Notes: a model not told the origin generated them from the sequence alone. 64,000 nucleotides of DNA from Fibrobacter sp. (GCA_024398835.1 JAKSIK010000002.1:1-64000); one strand, 5' to 3'. Shown: positions 27,637-36,734, numbered from the stretch's first letter. Program-made: numbers and translations.

Positions 27637-28555
27637 GGATGAACCCGCCGTTTTGCAAAATGAATTTTTTGTAGTTTGCCTTTGACCGAATAATAGAAAG
27701 AATTTTGGGTATGTGCTTCCATTCGCCCCGCTTGATACGGAGTACAAAAGATAATAGAAGCCCCAAAGTGTAGCCCCATTTGGGAAAACCGTATTTTTTT
27801 GCGAAGTGAATGCGGTTTCGCAGCATCAGGCAATCAATGAAAAATGGAACCTGCCGGCTTTCGCTTTTAGTTGAGGAGGCAATATCGTGATAGACGATGC
27901 TGTCTCGTGCCCAGGCCATTTTGAAACCAAACTGTTTGGCTTTTGTGCAGTAATCTGCTTCCTCGAAATAGAGGAAGTAATCCTCGGGCAATAATCCAAC
28001 TTTATCAATGCATTCTGGAGAGAGAAGGAAGGAGGATCCTTCCACATAGTCGAAAGGAATTTCGCCTGTAGCGCTGTCTACGGGAACTTTTACGCGGCGT
28101 ACAGAAGCAAATTTCGGGTGGATTCTGCACACCCCTCCGGAAACATTGCCGCTAGCATCTAGAATTAAAGAACCTGTAATGCCGGCGCCGGTTTCCTTCG
28201 CTTTTTTCAGGATGTTTTCAAGCGCGTTTGCCTCGGGCTGTGTATCGTTGTTCAAAAGCCAGATATAGCCTTTGAAGCCGCAGGCCTGCGAAAGTCGGAT
28301 TCCCTGATTGCAAGCAGCCGCAAACCCCAGATTCTGCTCATTCCAAATCCATTGCAGAGGGATTCCTCTTTCGCTTTGAGCAAGTCCTGCTCCGAACGTA
28401 TTTTCAAATTTTTCACGATCGGCGGTTCCGCTGGCGTTATCAATGATGTAGATGCAGTCGGGAAGAAGGCTTTGGTTGTCAAGCGCCTGGATGCAGCTGA
28501 TGGTTTTGGCTGCATTTTTGAAATTCACCAGGATGACGCTCAATCCGGAACTCAT
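27620..28555 (-). CDS. Family 2 glycosyltransferase, rhamnosyltransferase-like
   Basis: The 311-residue GT-A enzyme starts SVILVNFKNAAKTISCI, has IYIIDNAS and the metal-binding WLLNNDTQP, and later EADYCTKAKQFGFKMAW. This layout is usual in rhamnosyl- and related transferases of O-antigen and capsule loci. Sugar and acceptor are unknown. The ATG at 28555 overlaps the stop of the WbsX gene (4 bases). Longer in-frame extensions run over that gene and are not used. Confidence 0.85.
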   Translation of the reverse strand: MSSGLSVILVNFKNAAKTISCIQALDNQSLLPDCIYIIDNASGTADREKFENTFGAGLAQSERGIPLQWIWNEQNLGFAAACNQGIRLSQACGFKGYIWLLNNDTQPEANALENILKKAKETGAGITGSLILDASGNVSGGVCRIHPKFASVRRVKVPVDSATGEIPFDYVEGSSFLLSPECIDKVGLLPEDYFLYFEEADYCTKAKQFGFKMAWARDSIVYHDIASSTKSESRQVPFFIDCLMLRNRIHFAKKYGFPKWGYTLGLLLSFVLRIKRGEWKHIPKILSIIRSKANYKKFILQNGGFIHDENL

Positions 28556-29649
28556 TTCCCGATACCTCTCTTGAAGGCTTCCAGAAATCCCGCTCCTGTA
28601 GCTGCATCTGGTTCCAGATGGGCGCTTTCTGCCCATTCGTTCCAAGCGTTCACAAATAACAACTGTTTTTGCTCCGGTCTTTTCTGGAGAAGTTTCGTGG
28701 CGGTTTTTACCCATTTTTCAAAATCTTGGGGATTGTCATTCTGGATAATGGTTGCCGCTTTCCGGCGGGGAGAATTATCCCAGTTGGGGAACACCGTAGG
28801 GTAGTGGCTATCGCTGAAATCTTTGTAAAGCGCGATAGCATTCTCTGCGACCTTGTTATAGGGAACCCGCAATATGGAATTGACTTGTGGTAGCCCTACT
28901 TTTCGTGCCAAGGCGTTCCACTGCCGCTGCATCCAACGCCAACCCTTTCCAACTAGAGAGCGCTTCGGAAATTCTTCGGGATTGGGCTCAAAATCAATGA
29001 TGTCGTGAATGCCCCATTGGGAAAGCATTTCATCTGGAACATTGGAGGCAAAATTCCGTACAGCCATTATTAGAACATCTTCAAAACCACATTTCTGAGC
29101 TTCTGCCTTGAGGGCGTCTACGAAGTGCTTGGGGTTGGGAAGATTTGCCACGCGATAAATCACAAAAAGAGGCTTCCCCTCGATTTTCAAATACCGGGAA
29201 TCCGAAAAAATTTCACAGAGGTGCTTGGCGTGGTTGACGTCGTCGTCGTCACTGTACTTTTGCTCCATGAGAATTTCTTTTTCTTGCCCATCCCATGCTC
29301 TAGACCAGGTCTCGTTAGCCCAACAGATGCAAAACGGCATGTCAATAGCCTTGTTCTTAAGCATCTTGTTTACGGGCATTTCCAAAAGTTGCTTGCCTTC
29401 AAACCAGTAATGGTAATAGCAGAAGGCGTCTATGCCGTGTGATTTAGCCAATTCAGCCTGGGCCATTCGGGTCACATCACTATTCAAATCATAGTAACCG
29501 AGAGTGCTGGGAACTTGTGGCTGCCTGTGCCCAGGAAATAAAGCAGAGGCCTTCTTCACATTGGTCCATTCCGTAAAACCCTTGCCCCACCAGGAATCAT
29601 TTTCCGGGATAGCATGAAATTGCGGAAGGTAGAAGGAGATGGTCTTCAT
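28552..29649 (-). CDS. WbsX-family glycosyltransferase (GH99-like)
   Basis: The 365-residue protein opens ISFYLPQFHAIPENDSWWGK and GFTEWTNVKKA, then has HGIDAFCYYHYWF and CICWANETWSRAWDG and ends with NAWNEWAESAHLEPD. These are the hallmark motifs of WbsX proteins, first named in Shigella O-antigen clusters. They have a GH99-like barrel and are thought to build polysaccharide. It is the middle gene of a tight three-gene transferase set, with 4-base overlaps on both sides. Confidence 0.9.
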   Translation of the reverse strand: MKTISFYLPQFHAIPENDSWWGKGFTEWTNVKKASALFPGHRQPQVPSTLGYYDLNSDVTRMAQAELAKSHGIDAFCYYHYWFEGKQLLEMPVNKMLKNKAIDMPFCICWANETWSRAWDGQEKEILMEQKYSDDDDVNHAKHLCEIFSDSRYLKIEGKPLFVIYRVANLPNPKHFVDALKAEAQKCGFEDVLIMAVRNFASNVPDEMLSQWGIHDIIDFEPNPEEFPKRSLVGKGWRWMQRQWNALARKVGLPQVNSILRVPYNKVAENAIALYKDFSDSHYPTVFPNWDNSPRRKAATIIQNDNPQDFEKWVKTATKLLQKRPEQKQLLFVNAWNEWAESAHLEPDAATGAGFLEAFKRGIGK

Positions 29650-30599
29650 TTATTTTTTCCAAAGAAGAGATGCACGGCTTTGGCGCCAAGCAGGGAGAAC
29701 AATAACTTTTTTGTGCGGCCTTGATTTTGAGGGAAAAGCTCTTTTTTGTGCTTCCACAGCCAGAAGGTGTAGGCAAACAAGAAATAATGACCCTCTCTAG
29801 CTTTCAGATAGGAGCAGAAAACTTTCAGGAACTTGGTTTCCTTTACATCCAAGTTCAGTTTATCAGAATCTTCTAGCAGGGTTTCCACTGCGCAAATCTG
29901 CTTTTGGGTGGTTTCGTCGTAGGAATAATGAGTTCCTGTCCCCACCGCGTTGGAATCGTGCAGGCGGTATTGAATCAAAACATCGGGAATGGCTAGGATC
30001 TTCCCGAATTTTGCGGCAATAATGCCAATCCATGCATCGTGAACCATGGCGTTGGCTGGGATGGGTAGGATTTTATTCAGGAGTGCCTTGTCAAAGATGG
30101 AAAGGCAACCGGTAATGTTGTTGAATCCCGCTAGGCGGGCAAGGACGGGGATGGATGTTGGCAAGTTTGCCATTTTGCGCCAGGAATTGGCAATGGGGGA
30201 AAGATCTTTTGCCACCACCTGTGCGTCACCGAAAATGAGAACTGGAATGTCTAAATTCTGGTGGACTGCTTCCATTTTCTTTTCAAGTATGGCGAGTTTT
30301 TCGGGGAGCCAGACGTCATCCTGGTCGGCAAGGACGATGTAATCTCCGTCTTCCTGCGCGGCAAGTTCTAACCCTTTGGAAAAAGCGGCGTTGTGGCCTT
30401 GGTTGCTCATGCAAGCATGAATCTTTAGCGGAAGTTTTTGCTCGTAGCTTTCCAAAATGGCTTTTGTGCCGTCGCTGGAACCGTCATCCACCGCAATCAC
30501 CAAGTCCGCGGGCCTTTTTTGTGCGGCCAAGGAGTCCAGCATCTGGGGTAGATACCTTTCTCCATTGAAAGTGGCCATTACAACACAAATTTTTGCCAT
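29646..30599 (-). CDS. Family 2 glycosyltransferase
   Basis: The 317-residue enzyme shows ICVVMATFNGERYLPQML, VDDGSSDGT and the DxD region VLADQDDVWLPEK near residues 95-107. FNNITGCLSIFDKALL and VHDAWIGIIAAKFG are typical of rhamnosyl/galactosyl transferases of capsule loci. I place the start at the ATG at 30599. TATATTTT ends 4 bases upstream on this strand and no Shine-Dalgarno is visible. It leads the minus-strand unit and is divergent from the next transferase. Confidence 0.87.
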   Translation of the reverse strand: MAKICVVMATFNGERYLPQMLDSLAAQKRPADLVIAVDDGSSDGTKAILESYEQKLPLKIHACMSNQGHNAAFSKGLELAAQEDGDYIVLADQDDVWLPEKLAILEKKMEAVHQNLDIPVLIFGDAQVVAKDLSPIANSWRKMANLPTSIPVLARLAGFNNITGCLSIFDKALLNKILPIPANAMVHDAWIGIIAAKFGKILAIPDVLIQYRLHDSNAVGTGTHYSYDETTQKQICAVETLLEDSDKLNLDVKETKFLKVFCSYLKAREGHYFLFAYTFWLWKHKKELFPQNQGRTKKLLFSLLGAKAVHLFFGKNK

Positions 30600-30603
30600 A
30601 GGG

Positions 30604-30626
30604 AAAATATACAAAATCTATATTTC
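30604..30626. promoter_or_regulatory. Divergent TATATTT boxes between two transferase genes
   Basis: On the plus strand TATATTTC lies at 30619-30626, 6 bases before the ATG at 30633. On the minus strand TATATTTT lies at complement 30604-30611, 4 bases before the ATG at 30599. The whole intergenic space is 33 bases, with no Shine-Dalgarno on either side. If the boxes are -7 elements, both mRNAs would be nearly leaderless. Confidence 0.35.
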
Positions 30627-30632
30627 GCAGGT

Positions 30633-31754
30633 ATGCAAAATAACCCTAAAATTCTTGTAGTCTGCGACAAGGATGCCTCCACCAGCTTCGGGCGGCTTTC
30701 CTTGGACATATATGGGACTTTCAAGAAAATGGGGATGGACGCCTCTCTTCTGTGGCTCATGACGCCAGACTATTTTCATGGGGCGGAACCCACTATGGGA
30801 GATGTCCTTAAGGCGCCTTCTTTTTTGAGGGGCTTTTTCTGTTTTCGCCAGAAAGTAAATGCGTTCTTGCAGAATGCAAAGCCGGATTTGATTTTCTGGG
30901 TGTGCCCGGAATTGGGCTTTCTTGTTCCCGGTATAAAAAAGAATTTTCCGCAGATAAAGAATGTGGTGATGGTCCACGATGCCTTCCCGAAGATTCTTTA
31001 CCCCAATAGCCTAAAGTACAAATTGATTTATCGGCTGTTTTTGAAGCCTGCAGCGGCGGCCGATTACTTTGTCTATAATTCTCGCTATAGCAAGGCAAGC
31101 ATTGAAGCCAATTACAAAGTCCCGAACAACGAGGGCCCAGTTATTGGATGCCCTGTGAATTTTGAAGTCTTCCGAAAACCGGAGGCCCCTGTTACCCGGG
31201 AAGAGAAGAAGTCTTTCTGGCAGGGAAAGGGATTGCAGGGTTATGATTCCTTCTGCCTGAATGTGAGTTTGGATGAACCGCGAAAGAACATTGAGACCTT
31301 CCTTCAGATGGCGGAAAAACGCCCGAACACGGCATTTGTGCGAGTCGGCGTTTTGACACCCCGACTCAAGCAACTAATTGCTGTAATGAAATTGAAGAAT
31401 GTGTTTCACTTTACGCATCTTTCTGCGGCAGAGATTCGGGACTTTTACTGGCATGTAGATTTGCTGGTTTTTCCCTCGTTCTATGAGGGTTTCGGTCTTC
31501 CGCCGGTAGAGGCTATTGCTGCCGGTACACCTGCGGTTTGTGGCGGAAATACGGCCTTGAAGGAAAATTTGGAAGGAATTTGCCCTCTGGCAGAGCCTGC
31601 AGATAAGCTGGATGTTTATTTGATGGCTTTAGATGATGTCTTGGCTGGAAAAGAGGTTGTTGATTCCGTAAAAGCTGAAAAACTTTTCGAATATTGCTCA
31701 AATCAGGCCTTTTCAAATAGGCTTCAAGCGCTTTTAAAGCATTTGCTGTTCTAA
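30633..31754 (+). CDS. Family 4 glycosyltransferase
   Basis: The 373-residue GT-B enzyme has an N-terminal domain starting KILVVCDKDASTSFGRLS and a C-terminal nucleotide-sugar-binding region with VFPSFYEGFGLPPVEAIAAG, where the EGFGLPPVEA pattern is diagnostic. VNVSLDEPRKN-type strands (LNVSLDEPRKNIETFL) lie before it. It is the first gene of the plus-strand part of the cluster. A small GCTGTT/AACAGC hairpin overlaps its stop codon. Confidence 0.87.
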   Translation: MQNNPKILVVCDKDASTSFGRLSLDIYGTFKKMGMDASLLWLMTPDYFHGAEPTMGDVLKAPSFLRGFFCFRQKVNAFLQNAKPDLIFWVCPELGFLVPGIKKNFPQIKNVVMVHDAFPKILYPNSLKYKLIYRLFLKPAAAADYFVYNSRYSKASIEANYKVPNNEGPVIGCPVNFEVFRKPEAPVTREEKKSFWQGKGLQGYDSFCLNVSLDEPRKNIETFLQMAEKRPNTAFVRVGVLTPRLKQLIAVMKLKNVFHFTHLSAAEIRDFYWHVDLLVFPSFYEGFGLPPVEAIAAGTPAVCGGNTALKENLEGICPLAEPADKLDVYLMALDDVLAGKEVVDSVKAEKLFEYCSNQAFSNRLQALLKHLLF

Positions 31755-31760
31755 AACAGC
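31745..31760 (+). other. Small hairpin over the glycosyltransferase stop codon
   Basis: GCTGTT and AACAGC pair perfectly around CTAA. Only a weak T-rich stretch follows, so termination would be poor. It may be an attenuator or chance. Confidence 0.35.
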
Positions 31761-31770
31761 GGTATTTTGC

Positions 31771-31778
31771 TATTTTGA
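31771..31778 (+). promoter_or_regulatory. Candidate -7 box before the FdtA-like gene
   Basis: TATTTTGA ends 7 bases before the ATG at 31786, and no Shine-Dalgarno is visible in between. It is one of the recurring boxes described in the findings. Confidence 0.3.
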
Positions 31779-31785
31779 AAATCAT

Positions 31786-32253
31786 ATGAACGCTATGAAA
31801 CCCAAAATCATCGACATTCCCATTGCTCACGACCAACGCGGCAACTTGAGCGTTGTGGAAGGGGGAGAATCCATTCCTTTTGATATTAAAAGGGTGTACT
31901 ACCTATACGACGTTCCCGGTGGAGCTTCCCGTGGAGGTCATGCTCATCGCAAACTGCAGCAGCTGATTATTGCTGCCAGTGGTAGTTTTGATGTGGTTCT
32001 GGATGATGGAATTACGCGGCAGAAGTTTACTTTGAACCGCTCGTATTACGGTCTTTACGTTCCCGTAATGCATTGGCGTGAAATCGAGAATTTCTCTTCT
32101 GGCGCTGTATGCCTGGTTCTTGCATCGGAACATTACGATGCAAGCGATTACATCTACGAATACGAAGATTTTAAACGCGAAATCGCTTCAAAAAGCGTAG
32201 ATAGAATTGGCGCTGCTTTGCTGACGCAGTTCAATCGCTGCAGTTTAGGCTGA
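31786..32253 (+). CDS. FdtA/QdtA-like dTDP-4-keto-6-deoxyhexose 3,4-ketoisomerase
   Basis: The 155-residue cupin enzyme moves the keto group of a dTDP-4-keto-6-deoxy sugar from C4 to C3, the step before a 3-amino sugar is made. DQRGNLSVVE, VYYLYDVPGGASRGGHAHRK and VPVMHWREIENFSSGAVCLV are the family signatures, and the histidines in GGHAHRK are the likely catalytic residues. The FdtB-like aminotransferase at 33327 is the natural next step. The dTDP-glucose synthesis genes (rmlA, rmlB) are not in the window. Confidence 0.88.
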   Translation: MNAMKPKIIDIPIAHDQRGNLSVVEGGESIPFDIKRVYYLYDVPGGASRGGHAHRKLQQLIIAASGSFDVVLDDGITRQKFTLNRSYYGLYVPVMHWREIENFSSGAVCLVLASEHYDASDYIYEYEDFKREIASKSVDRIGAALLTQFNRCSLG

Positions 32254-32264
32254 TGCAGTTTAGG
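32239..32264 (+). repeat. Tandem 11-base repeat at the end of the FdtA-like gene
   Basis: TGCAGTTTAGG occurs at 32239-32249 and again at 32254-32264, with the stop codon between them. It looks like a small slippage duplication. Confidence 0.6.
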
Positions 32265-32274
32265 TGACGGCTAA

Positions 32275-33243
32275 TCAGAAATCGCCTTTCGTATAAGAGG
32301 GATTGATTACCGCTTTACTTCCAAAGGATTCCTTGAAGCGGAAAAGGTTCTCGTTTAGGAACTTCCCGCCATTTTCCGTAGAAATCCCCCAGGAGAATTT
32401 TTCATACCCGTTCTTTGCGGCTTCACGCATGGCTTCCACAAAGAGAACGGTCGTGGCATTCATTTGCTTGAAACTTTCGTCGGGCGCGAGATACTGGAAG
32501 TGAACCGCCTTTGCATTATTGAAGGCAAACATCATCAGGCCGGAAAGATACTGCTCGCCCTGCCAGATGCCGCGGAAAATGATTTCTCCCGGGAGCCGTT
32601 TTTGCAGGTCTTCAAGTTCTGCCAAAGTATGGACGGGCTTGGTGTTGTATTTGGCTTTTGAAATTTCCAGAAACTTGTAGAAGGTCTCCATCTCGTCGCT
32701 ATTGATTTCGCGATAGGTGAGACCGTTTTTTTCTGCTAGTCTGAAGTTATGGCGGCATTCCCGTTTGCAGCATTCCAGCGGATCCAACTCGCTATCTAAA
32801 AGCGTGTAGGCGCTGAGTTCCGAATGGCGCTCATAGCCTTCGTGCTCCAATGCGTATTCTAGCAGATCGGTTGGCTCTTTGCAGAAGGTTTTGGCGGAGG
32901 GCTTGAACTTGATGCGCTTGTATTTTTGCGTTAAGAATTCATCCATGGTCTTGACGATTTCCAGCATTTTGCTGCCGGAATAGAAACCATTGGAAATAAC
33001 AGGTCCGCCAAAAGTGGAACCCTGGTGGGAAATCCACGCTCCATCGGGAGTTTCGTTGCCTGGAAAAACAGCCACGATGATGCCGCTTTTTTCCATGACG
33101 AAGGAGGCATCTTTAAAACGCTCCGCTGGATGGTAGTTCAAAAAACGCCTTGTCTGGAGAAATGTACCGTTGACGGACTCTTCCATGACGAAGCGGTCCC
33201 AACGACTTTCCATTTCTTTTGTATAGGGCAAAATTTCAAACAT
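32275..33243 (-). CDS. FemAB-related GNAT-fold acyltransferase
   Basis: The 322-residue protein resembles FemAB-type proteins with paired GNAT folds. It opens with a WDRFVMEESVNGTFLQTRRF segment (typical 'WDxFVxxSxNGTFLxTR' start) and ends FSWGISTENGGKFLNENLFR and FKESFGSKAV. Such proteins transfer an aminoacyl or acyl group, and many sit in polysaccharide loci. It is the only minus-strand gene between the FdtA- and FdtB-like genes, so it could acylate the 3-amino sugar in place of the usual FdtC. That is inference. Confidence 0.7.
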   Translation of the reverse strand: MFEILPYTKEMESRWDRFVMEESVNGTFLQTRRFLNYHPAERFKDASFVMEKSGIIVAVFPGNETPDGAWISHQGSTFGGPVISNGFYSGSKMLEIVKTMDEFLTQKYKRIKFKPSAKTFCKEPTDLLEYALEHEGYERHSELSAYTLLDSELDPLECCKRECRHNFRLAEKNGLTYREINSDEMETFYKFLEISKAKYNTKPVHTLAELEDLQKRLPGEIIFRGIWQGEQYLSGLMMFAFNNAKAVHFQYLAPDESFKQMNATTVLFVEAMREAAKNGYEKFSWGISTENGGKFLNENLFRFKESFGSKAVINPSYTKGDF

Positions 33244-33326
33244 GCCCTTAAATTAGCATTTTATCCAAAAATAGGGTAGGAAAGGGTAATTTTGGGCTAT
33301 TGATTTTTCTATTTTCAGTGTAGAAC

Positions 33327-34499
33327 ATGAATTCTGTGCCTTTTTATTCCTTGGATTATGTTTCCGATTCACTTGGATCGGAACTTTCTTCGGCTTTTGA
33401 TGCGGTGCAGAAATCTGGATGGTTTATCCGCGGAAGGTTCTGCCAGCAGTTCGAAACGGCGTTTGCTGGCTATTGTGGCGTGAAGCATGGAGTTGGTGTA
33501 GGGAATGGCTTGGACGCCCTTACGTTGATGCTTCGTGCCGAGATTGAATTGGGTCGCCTAAAGAAGGGCGATGAAGTGTTGGTACCCGCAAATACCTTTA
33601 TCGCCACCATTCTCGGAATCACCTCGGCCGGGCTTGTCCCCGTCCTTGTGGAACCCGATGAGACGACTTTCAATTTGGACCCGAGTCGCTTGGCTGCAGC
33701 CTGTACTGCGAAGACCAAGGCCATCATGGTTGTGCATCTGTATGGGCGCTTGGCGGCTATGAATCAGATTTGTGCCTTTGCCAAGGAGCGGAATCTTCGG
33801 GTTTTTGAAGATGCGGCCCAGGCTCACGGCGCAGAACTTTCTACGATTGGCACGATTTTCGCAGAATCCGGCAAGGCGCAAATGCGTGCTGGAGCCTTTG
33901 GTGATGCAGCTGCCTTCAGTTTTTATCCTACAAAGAATTTAGGCGCTTTAGGTGACGCTGGAATGGTGGTCACGGATGATGATGAATTGGCCAAAGTGGT
34001 GCGCGCATTGGGCAATTACGGCTCCGCGGAGAAGTACGTGAACCGCTATCAGGGCGTCAATTCCCGCTTGGATGAGCTGCAGGCGGCGCTGCTCTTGAAA
34101 AAATTACCCCAGTTGGATTGCTGGAATCAGCGCCGCCGCGAGATTGCGGCTCGCTATATCGCAGAGATCAAGAATCCGGCGGTTATTTTGCCCAAAACTG
34201 CGACCGCAGACCATGTCTTCCATATTTTTGCAGTTCGGGCGGAAAGTGCCGCGGCTCGCGTGCAGTTGCAGCAGTTCCTGCAGGCACGAGGTGTTGAATC
34301 CATGGTGCATTATCCCATCCCGCCGCATTTGCAAGAGGCCTACTGCAACGAACCTTGGGCGGAAAACGTCCATCTCCCGATTACGGAAGCTCTGGCAAAG
34401 CAGGAGTTAAGCCTCCCCATGGGTCCGTATCTTACAGATGCTCAGGTGGCGCAAGTCATTGAGGCGGTGAACGCCTTCAATCCTAATGCAGGATTCTAG
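33327..34499 (+). CDS. FdtB-like sugar aminotransferase (DegT/DnrJ/EryC1)
   Basis: The 390-residue PLP enzyme would aminate a 3-keto sugar made by the FdtA-like isomerase, giving a dTDP-3-amino-3,6-dideoxyhexose. VGNGLDALTLML, VLVPANTFIATILGI, FEDAAQAHGA and FSFYPTKNLGALGDAG are the family motifs, with the PLP lysine at about residue 203. A short insert (TIGTIFAESGKAQMR) lies before AGAFGDAAAF compared with typical members. A TATTTTCA box ends 9 bases before the ATG. The flippase gene follows directly. Confidence 0.9.
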   Translation: MNSVPFYSLDYVSDSLGSELSSAFDAVQKSGWFIRGRFCQQFETAFAGYCGVKHGVGVGNGLDALTLMLRAEIELGRLKKGDEVLVPANTFIATILGITSAGLVPVLVEPDETTFNLDPSRLAAACTAKTKAIMVVHLYGRLAAMNQICAFAKERNLRVFEDAAQAHGAELSTIGTIFAESGKAQMRAGAFGDAAAFSFYPTKNLGALGDAGMVVTDDDELAKVVRALGNYGSAEKYVNRYQGVNSRLDELQAALLLKKLPQLDCWNQRRREIAARYIAEIKNPAVILPKTATADHVFHIFAVRAESAAARVQLQQFLQARGVESMVHYPIPPHLQEAYCNEPWAENVHLPITEALAKQELSLPMGPYLTDAQVAQVIEAVNAFNPNAGF

Positions 34500-34500
34500 C

Positions 34501-35769
34501 ATGGAGGAGCGTTCTAAATTCTGGAAGCTTTTTGGCGGTTCAAGCCTCGTCACCATTGTGGCGGCACTGAAGGCTTTTACCATCAATAAACTTCTGGCTG
34601 TATTCCTCCCGCCGGCGGCATTTGCCTGCGTGGGGCAGTTTATGAATCTCATGACCATGGGGCAGGCTACGTCATCTTTGGCTCTCCAGAATGGTTGGGT
34701 TAGCCTTACCGCGCAAAACAAGGATGATGAAAAATCCTTGTTGGGGATTTGGCGTGGCGGCGTTCGTCTCACCACTTTTGCAACAGTATTCACTTGCATC
34801 GTTGCCCTCCTTTTCTGCTTTATTGCGCCTTTAGAAACGATATTGCCGGGCATTCCGAGGCGCCTTGCTCAAGCAGCAATTCTCTTTGCACTTCCGGGAA
34901 TTGTGGCCGCCAACTGGGTTTCCATTTGCACGTCTGTAATGAATGGCCTTGGAGATTATCGTCGTTGGGCAGTCATTGGCGTTGGCGCTTCTATCATTCA
35001 ATGCGTTTGGGTGGCGTGGTTCCTCTACACGGGAATGCTCAGTGTGCTTTCTATTGTGGCGACGCAATCCATTGTAGCGGCAATCTTTGCCCATCAGATT
35101 TCTGCAAAGGCGGGCTTTAAACTGCGCCGAGTGTGGTCTTCGCTTTTGGATAATCGCAAACCTTGGGGCTCCTACGCGTTGATGGGAATTATTCCCATGA
35201 TTTTAACGCCAATCGTTCTCACCTTCATCCGGTCTATGGTGGGTACAAAGTTGGGTTGGGATGCTGCAGGCATTTGGCAGGGTATCTGGAAAATTTCCGA
35301 TTTCTTTGCCACGGGATTTTCCGCGGTTCTTGGTGTTATCATTCTCCCGAAAGTTAGCCGCTCCATGTCGCGCGAAAATTTCTCCCAGATGTTCAATCCG
35401 CTGCTCCTTCGAGTTTTTGGAATTACTTTTGTGGCGGTTCTTGCCATCTATTTCCTCCGCGGTTGGATTGTTCCGCTATTTCTTTCCAGCGCTTACATCG
35501 GTGCTGTGGACTACATGCCAATACAACTCATTGGGGATTTCTTCCGTGCCGGCGGCTGGGCCTTTGGGCTTGTGCTTATTGCCCGCCGTGAGACGAAGAT
35601 TTTCCTCGCCATGGAAATAGGATCTAATGTTTTCCTCGCGACGGCGGCTTACTTTGGCATTCGCTTCTTTGAATTCTCGGGCCCCATGATGGCCTACGCC
35701 GCCGAGAACTTCCTCTATTTCGTAATCATGTTCGTTATTGTCCGGAGGCTCAAATGGAGTACTCCATAA
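34501..35769 (+). CDS. Wzx-type O-antigen flippase
   Basis: The 422-residue protein has about 12 membrane helices and belongs to the polysaccharide flippase (MATE-like) superfamily. WKLFGGSSLVTIVAALKAFTINKLLAVFLPP at the start and KPWGSYALMGIIPMILTP in the middle resemble WzxE and O-antigen translocases. It would flip lipid-linked repeat units across the inner membrane. The ATG at 34501 is preferred because AGGA lies 7 bases upstream. A start at 34486 has none. It overlaps the next transferase by 16 bases. Confidence 0.88.
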   Translation: MEERSKFWKLFGGSSLVTIVAALKAFTINKLLAVFLPPAAFACVGQFMNLMTMGQATSSLALQNGWVSLTAQNKDDEKSLLGIWRGGVRLTTFATVFTCIVALLFCFIAPLETILPGIPRRLAQAAILFALPGIVAANWVSICTSVMNGLGDYRRWAVIGVGASIIQCVWVAWFLYTGMLSVLSIVATQSIVAAIFAHQISAKAGFKLRRVWSSLLDNRKPWGSYALMGIIPMILTPIVLTFIRSMVGTKLGWDAAGIWQGIWKISDFFATGFSAVLGVIILPKVSRSMSRENFSQMFNPLLLRVFGITFVAVLAIYFLRGWIVPLFLSSAYIGAVDYMPIQLIGDFFRAGGWAFGLVLIARRETKIFLAMEIGSNVFLATAAYFGIRFFEFSGPMMAYAAENFLYFVIMFVIVRRLKWSTP

Positions 35770-36734
35770 CAAATCTGGCAGTGGATAATGTTGGCGAAAA
35801 CGTCTATGTGAAGGCTTTTGCCGAGGGCGTAGAGATGGAACAGCGGGAAAATCCGCTTCTGGTTTCGGTGCTGTTCGCCAGCTACAATCACGAGAAGTAT
35901 GTGGAGGCTGCAATACGCTCCATCATGGCGCAGGAAGGCGTGAAATTTGAACTCATCGTCATCGATGACGGCAGCACGGATTCGTCTCCGCAGATTCTGG
36001 AGAAACTCCAGAAGGAATTTGACTTCCAATACATCCATCGCCCGAACAAGGGCATCTCTGCCACCATGAATGAACTTTTGGCAATGGCCAGAGGCAAGTA
36101 TTTCTGTTCTTTTGCTAGCGATGACATCATGCCAGCGGGCCGTTTGGCGGAACAAACCACATATCTCGAAAATCATCCGGAAGTCCCCGCCTGTTTTGGG
36201 CAAATTATCACCATGGATGGGGAAGGGCATCTTGCCTCTCGCATAGACTCGCGATATGAAAAATCCATGCCTCAGGTCACCTTTGAGGAATTCTTCCTCG
36301 GACAAAAAGAAATCCATGGTTGCTCCGAGATGATTCGCACGGCGGATTTTCGGGAGTGGGGCGGCTATGATGGCCGCATTGCTCAAGAAGATTTTCAGAT
36401 GATTCTGAAGCTTCTCTCCAAGCATTCGCCCCTGCCTGTAATTCGGACGGTTTGCTGTCACTACCGCATTCACGGGAAGAATGCTTCATCTGCAGAAACG
36501 GCAGAGAATGTGGACAAACTCTACACCAACATGCTGCAGACGGTGGAACTCTACCGCAGTCATCCGCTGTACAAGAAGGCGGTGAAGTTGTGGAAAATGC
36601 GGTGGTTTTCTGCGCTGGCCTACAAGAATAAGGTTCATGCCATTACGAAACTCCCTGAATTGGCAAGCTGGACGCCAGCATTTATCAAGCGTTTGCCAAA
36701 ACTTTTGATTCCCTCTTTCCTGTTGCGGCATTAA
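35754..36734 (+). CDS. Family 2 glycosyltransferase
   Basis: The 326-residue enzyme starts with an unusual leader of about 35 residues, then SVLFASYNHEKYVEAAIR, IVIDDGSTDSSP and the DxD-like FASDDIMPAGR. HGCSEMIRTADFREWGGYD and EDFQMILKLL are consistent with transferases of O-antigen loci. CCGGAGG 5 bases before the ATG supports this start inside the end of wzx. A shorter start at 35835 is possible. Confidence 0.85.
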   Translation: MEYSITNLAVDNVGENVYVKAFAEGVEMEQRENPLLVSVLFASYNHEKYVEAAIRSIMAQEGVKFELIVIDDGSTDSSPQILEKLQKEFDFQYIHRPNKGISATMNELLAMARGKYFCSFASDDIMPAGRLAEQTTYLENHPEVPACFGQIITMDGEGHLASRIDSRYEKSMPQVTFEEFFLGQKEIHGCSEMIRTADFREWGGYDGRIAQEDFQMILKLLSKHSPLPVIRTVCCHYRIHGKNASSAETAENVDKLYTNMLQTVELYRSHPLYKKAVKLWKMRWFSALAYKNKVHAITKLPELASWTPAFIKRLPKLLIPSFLLRH

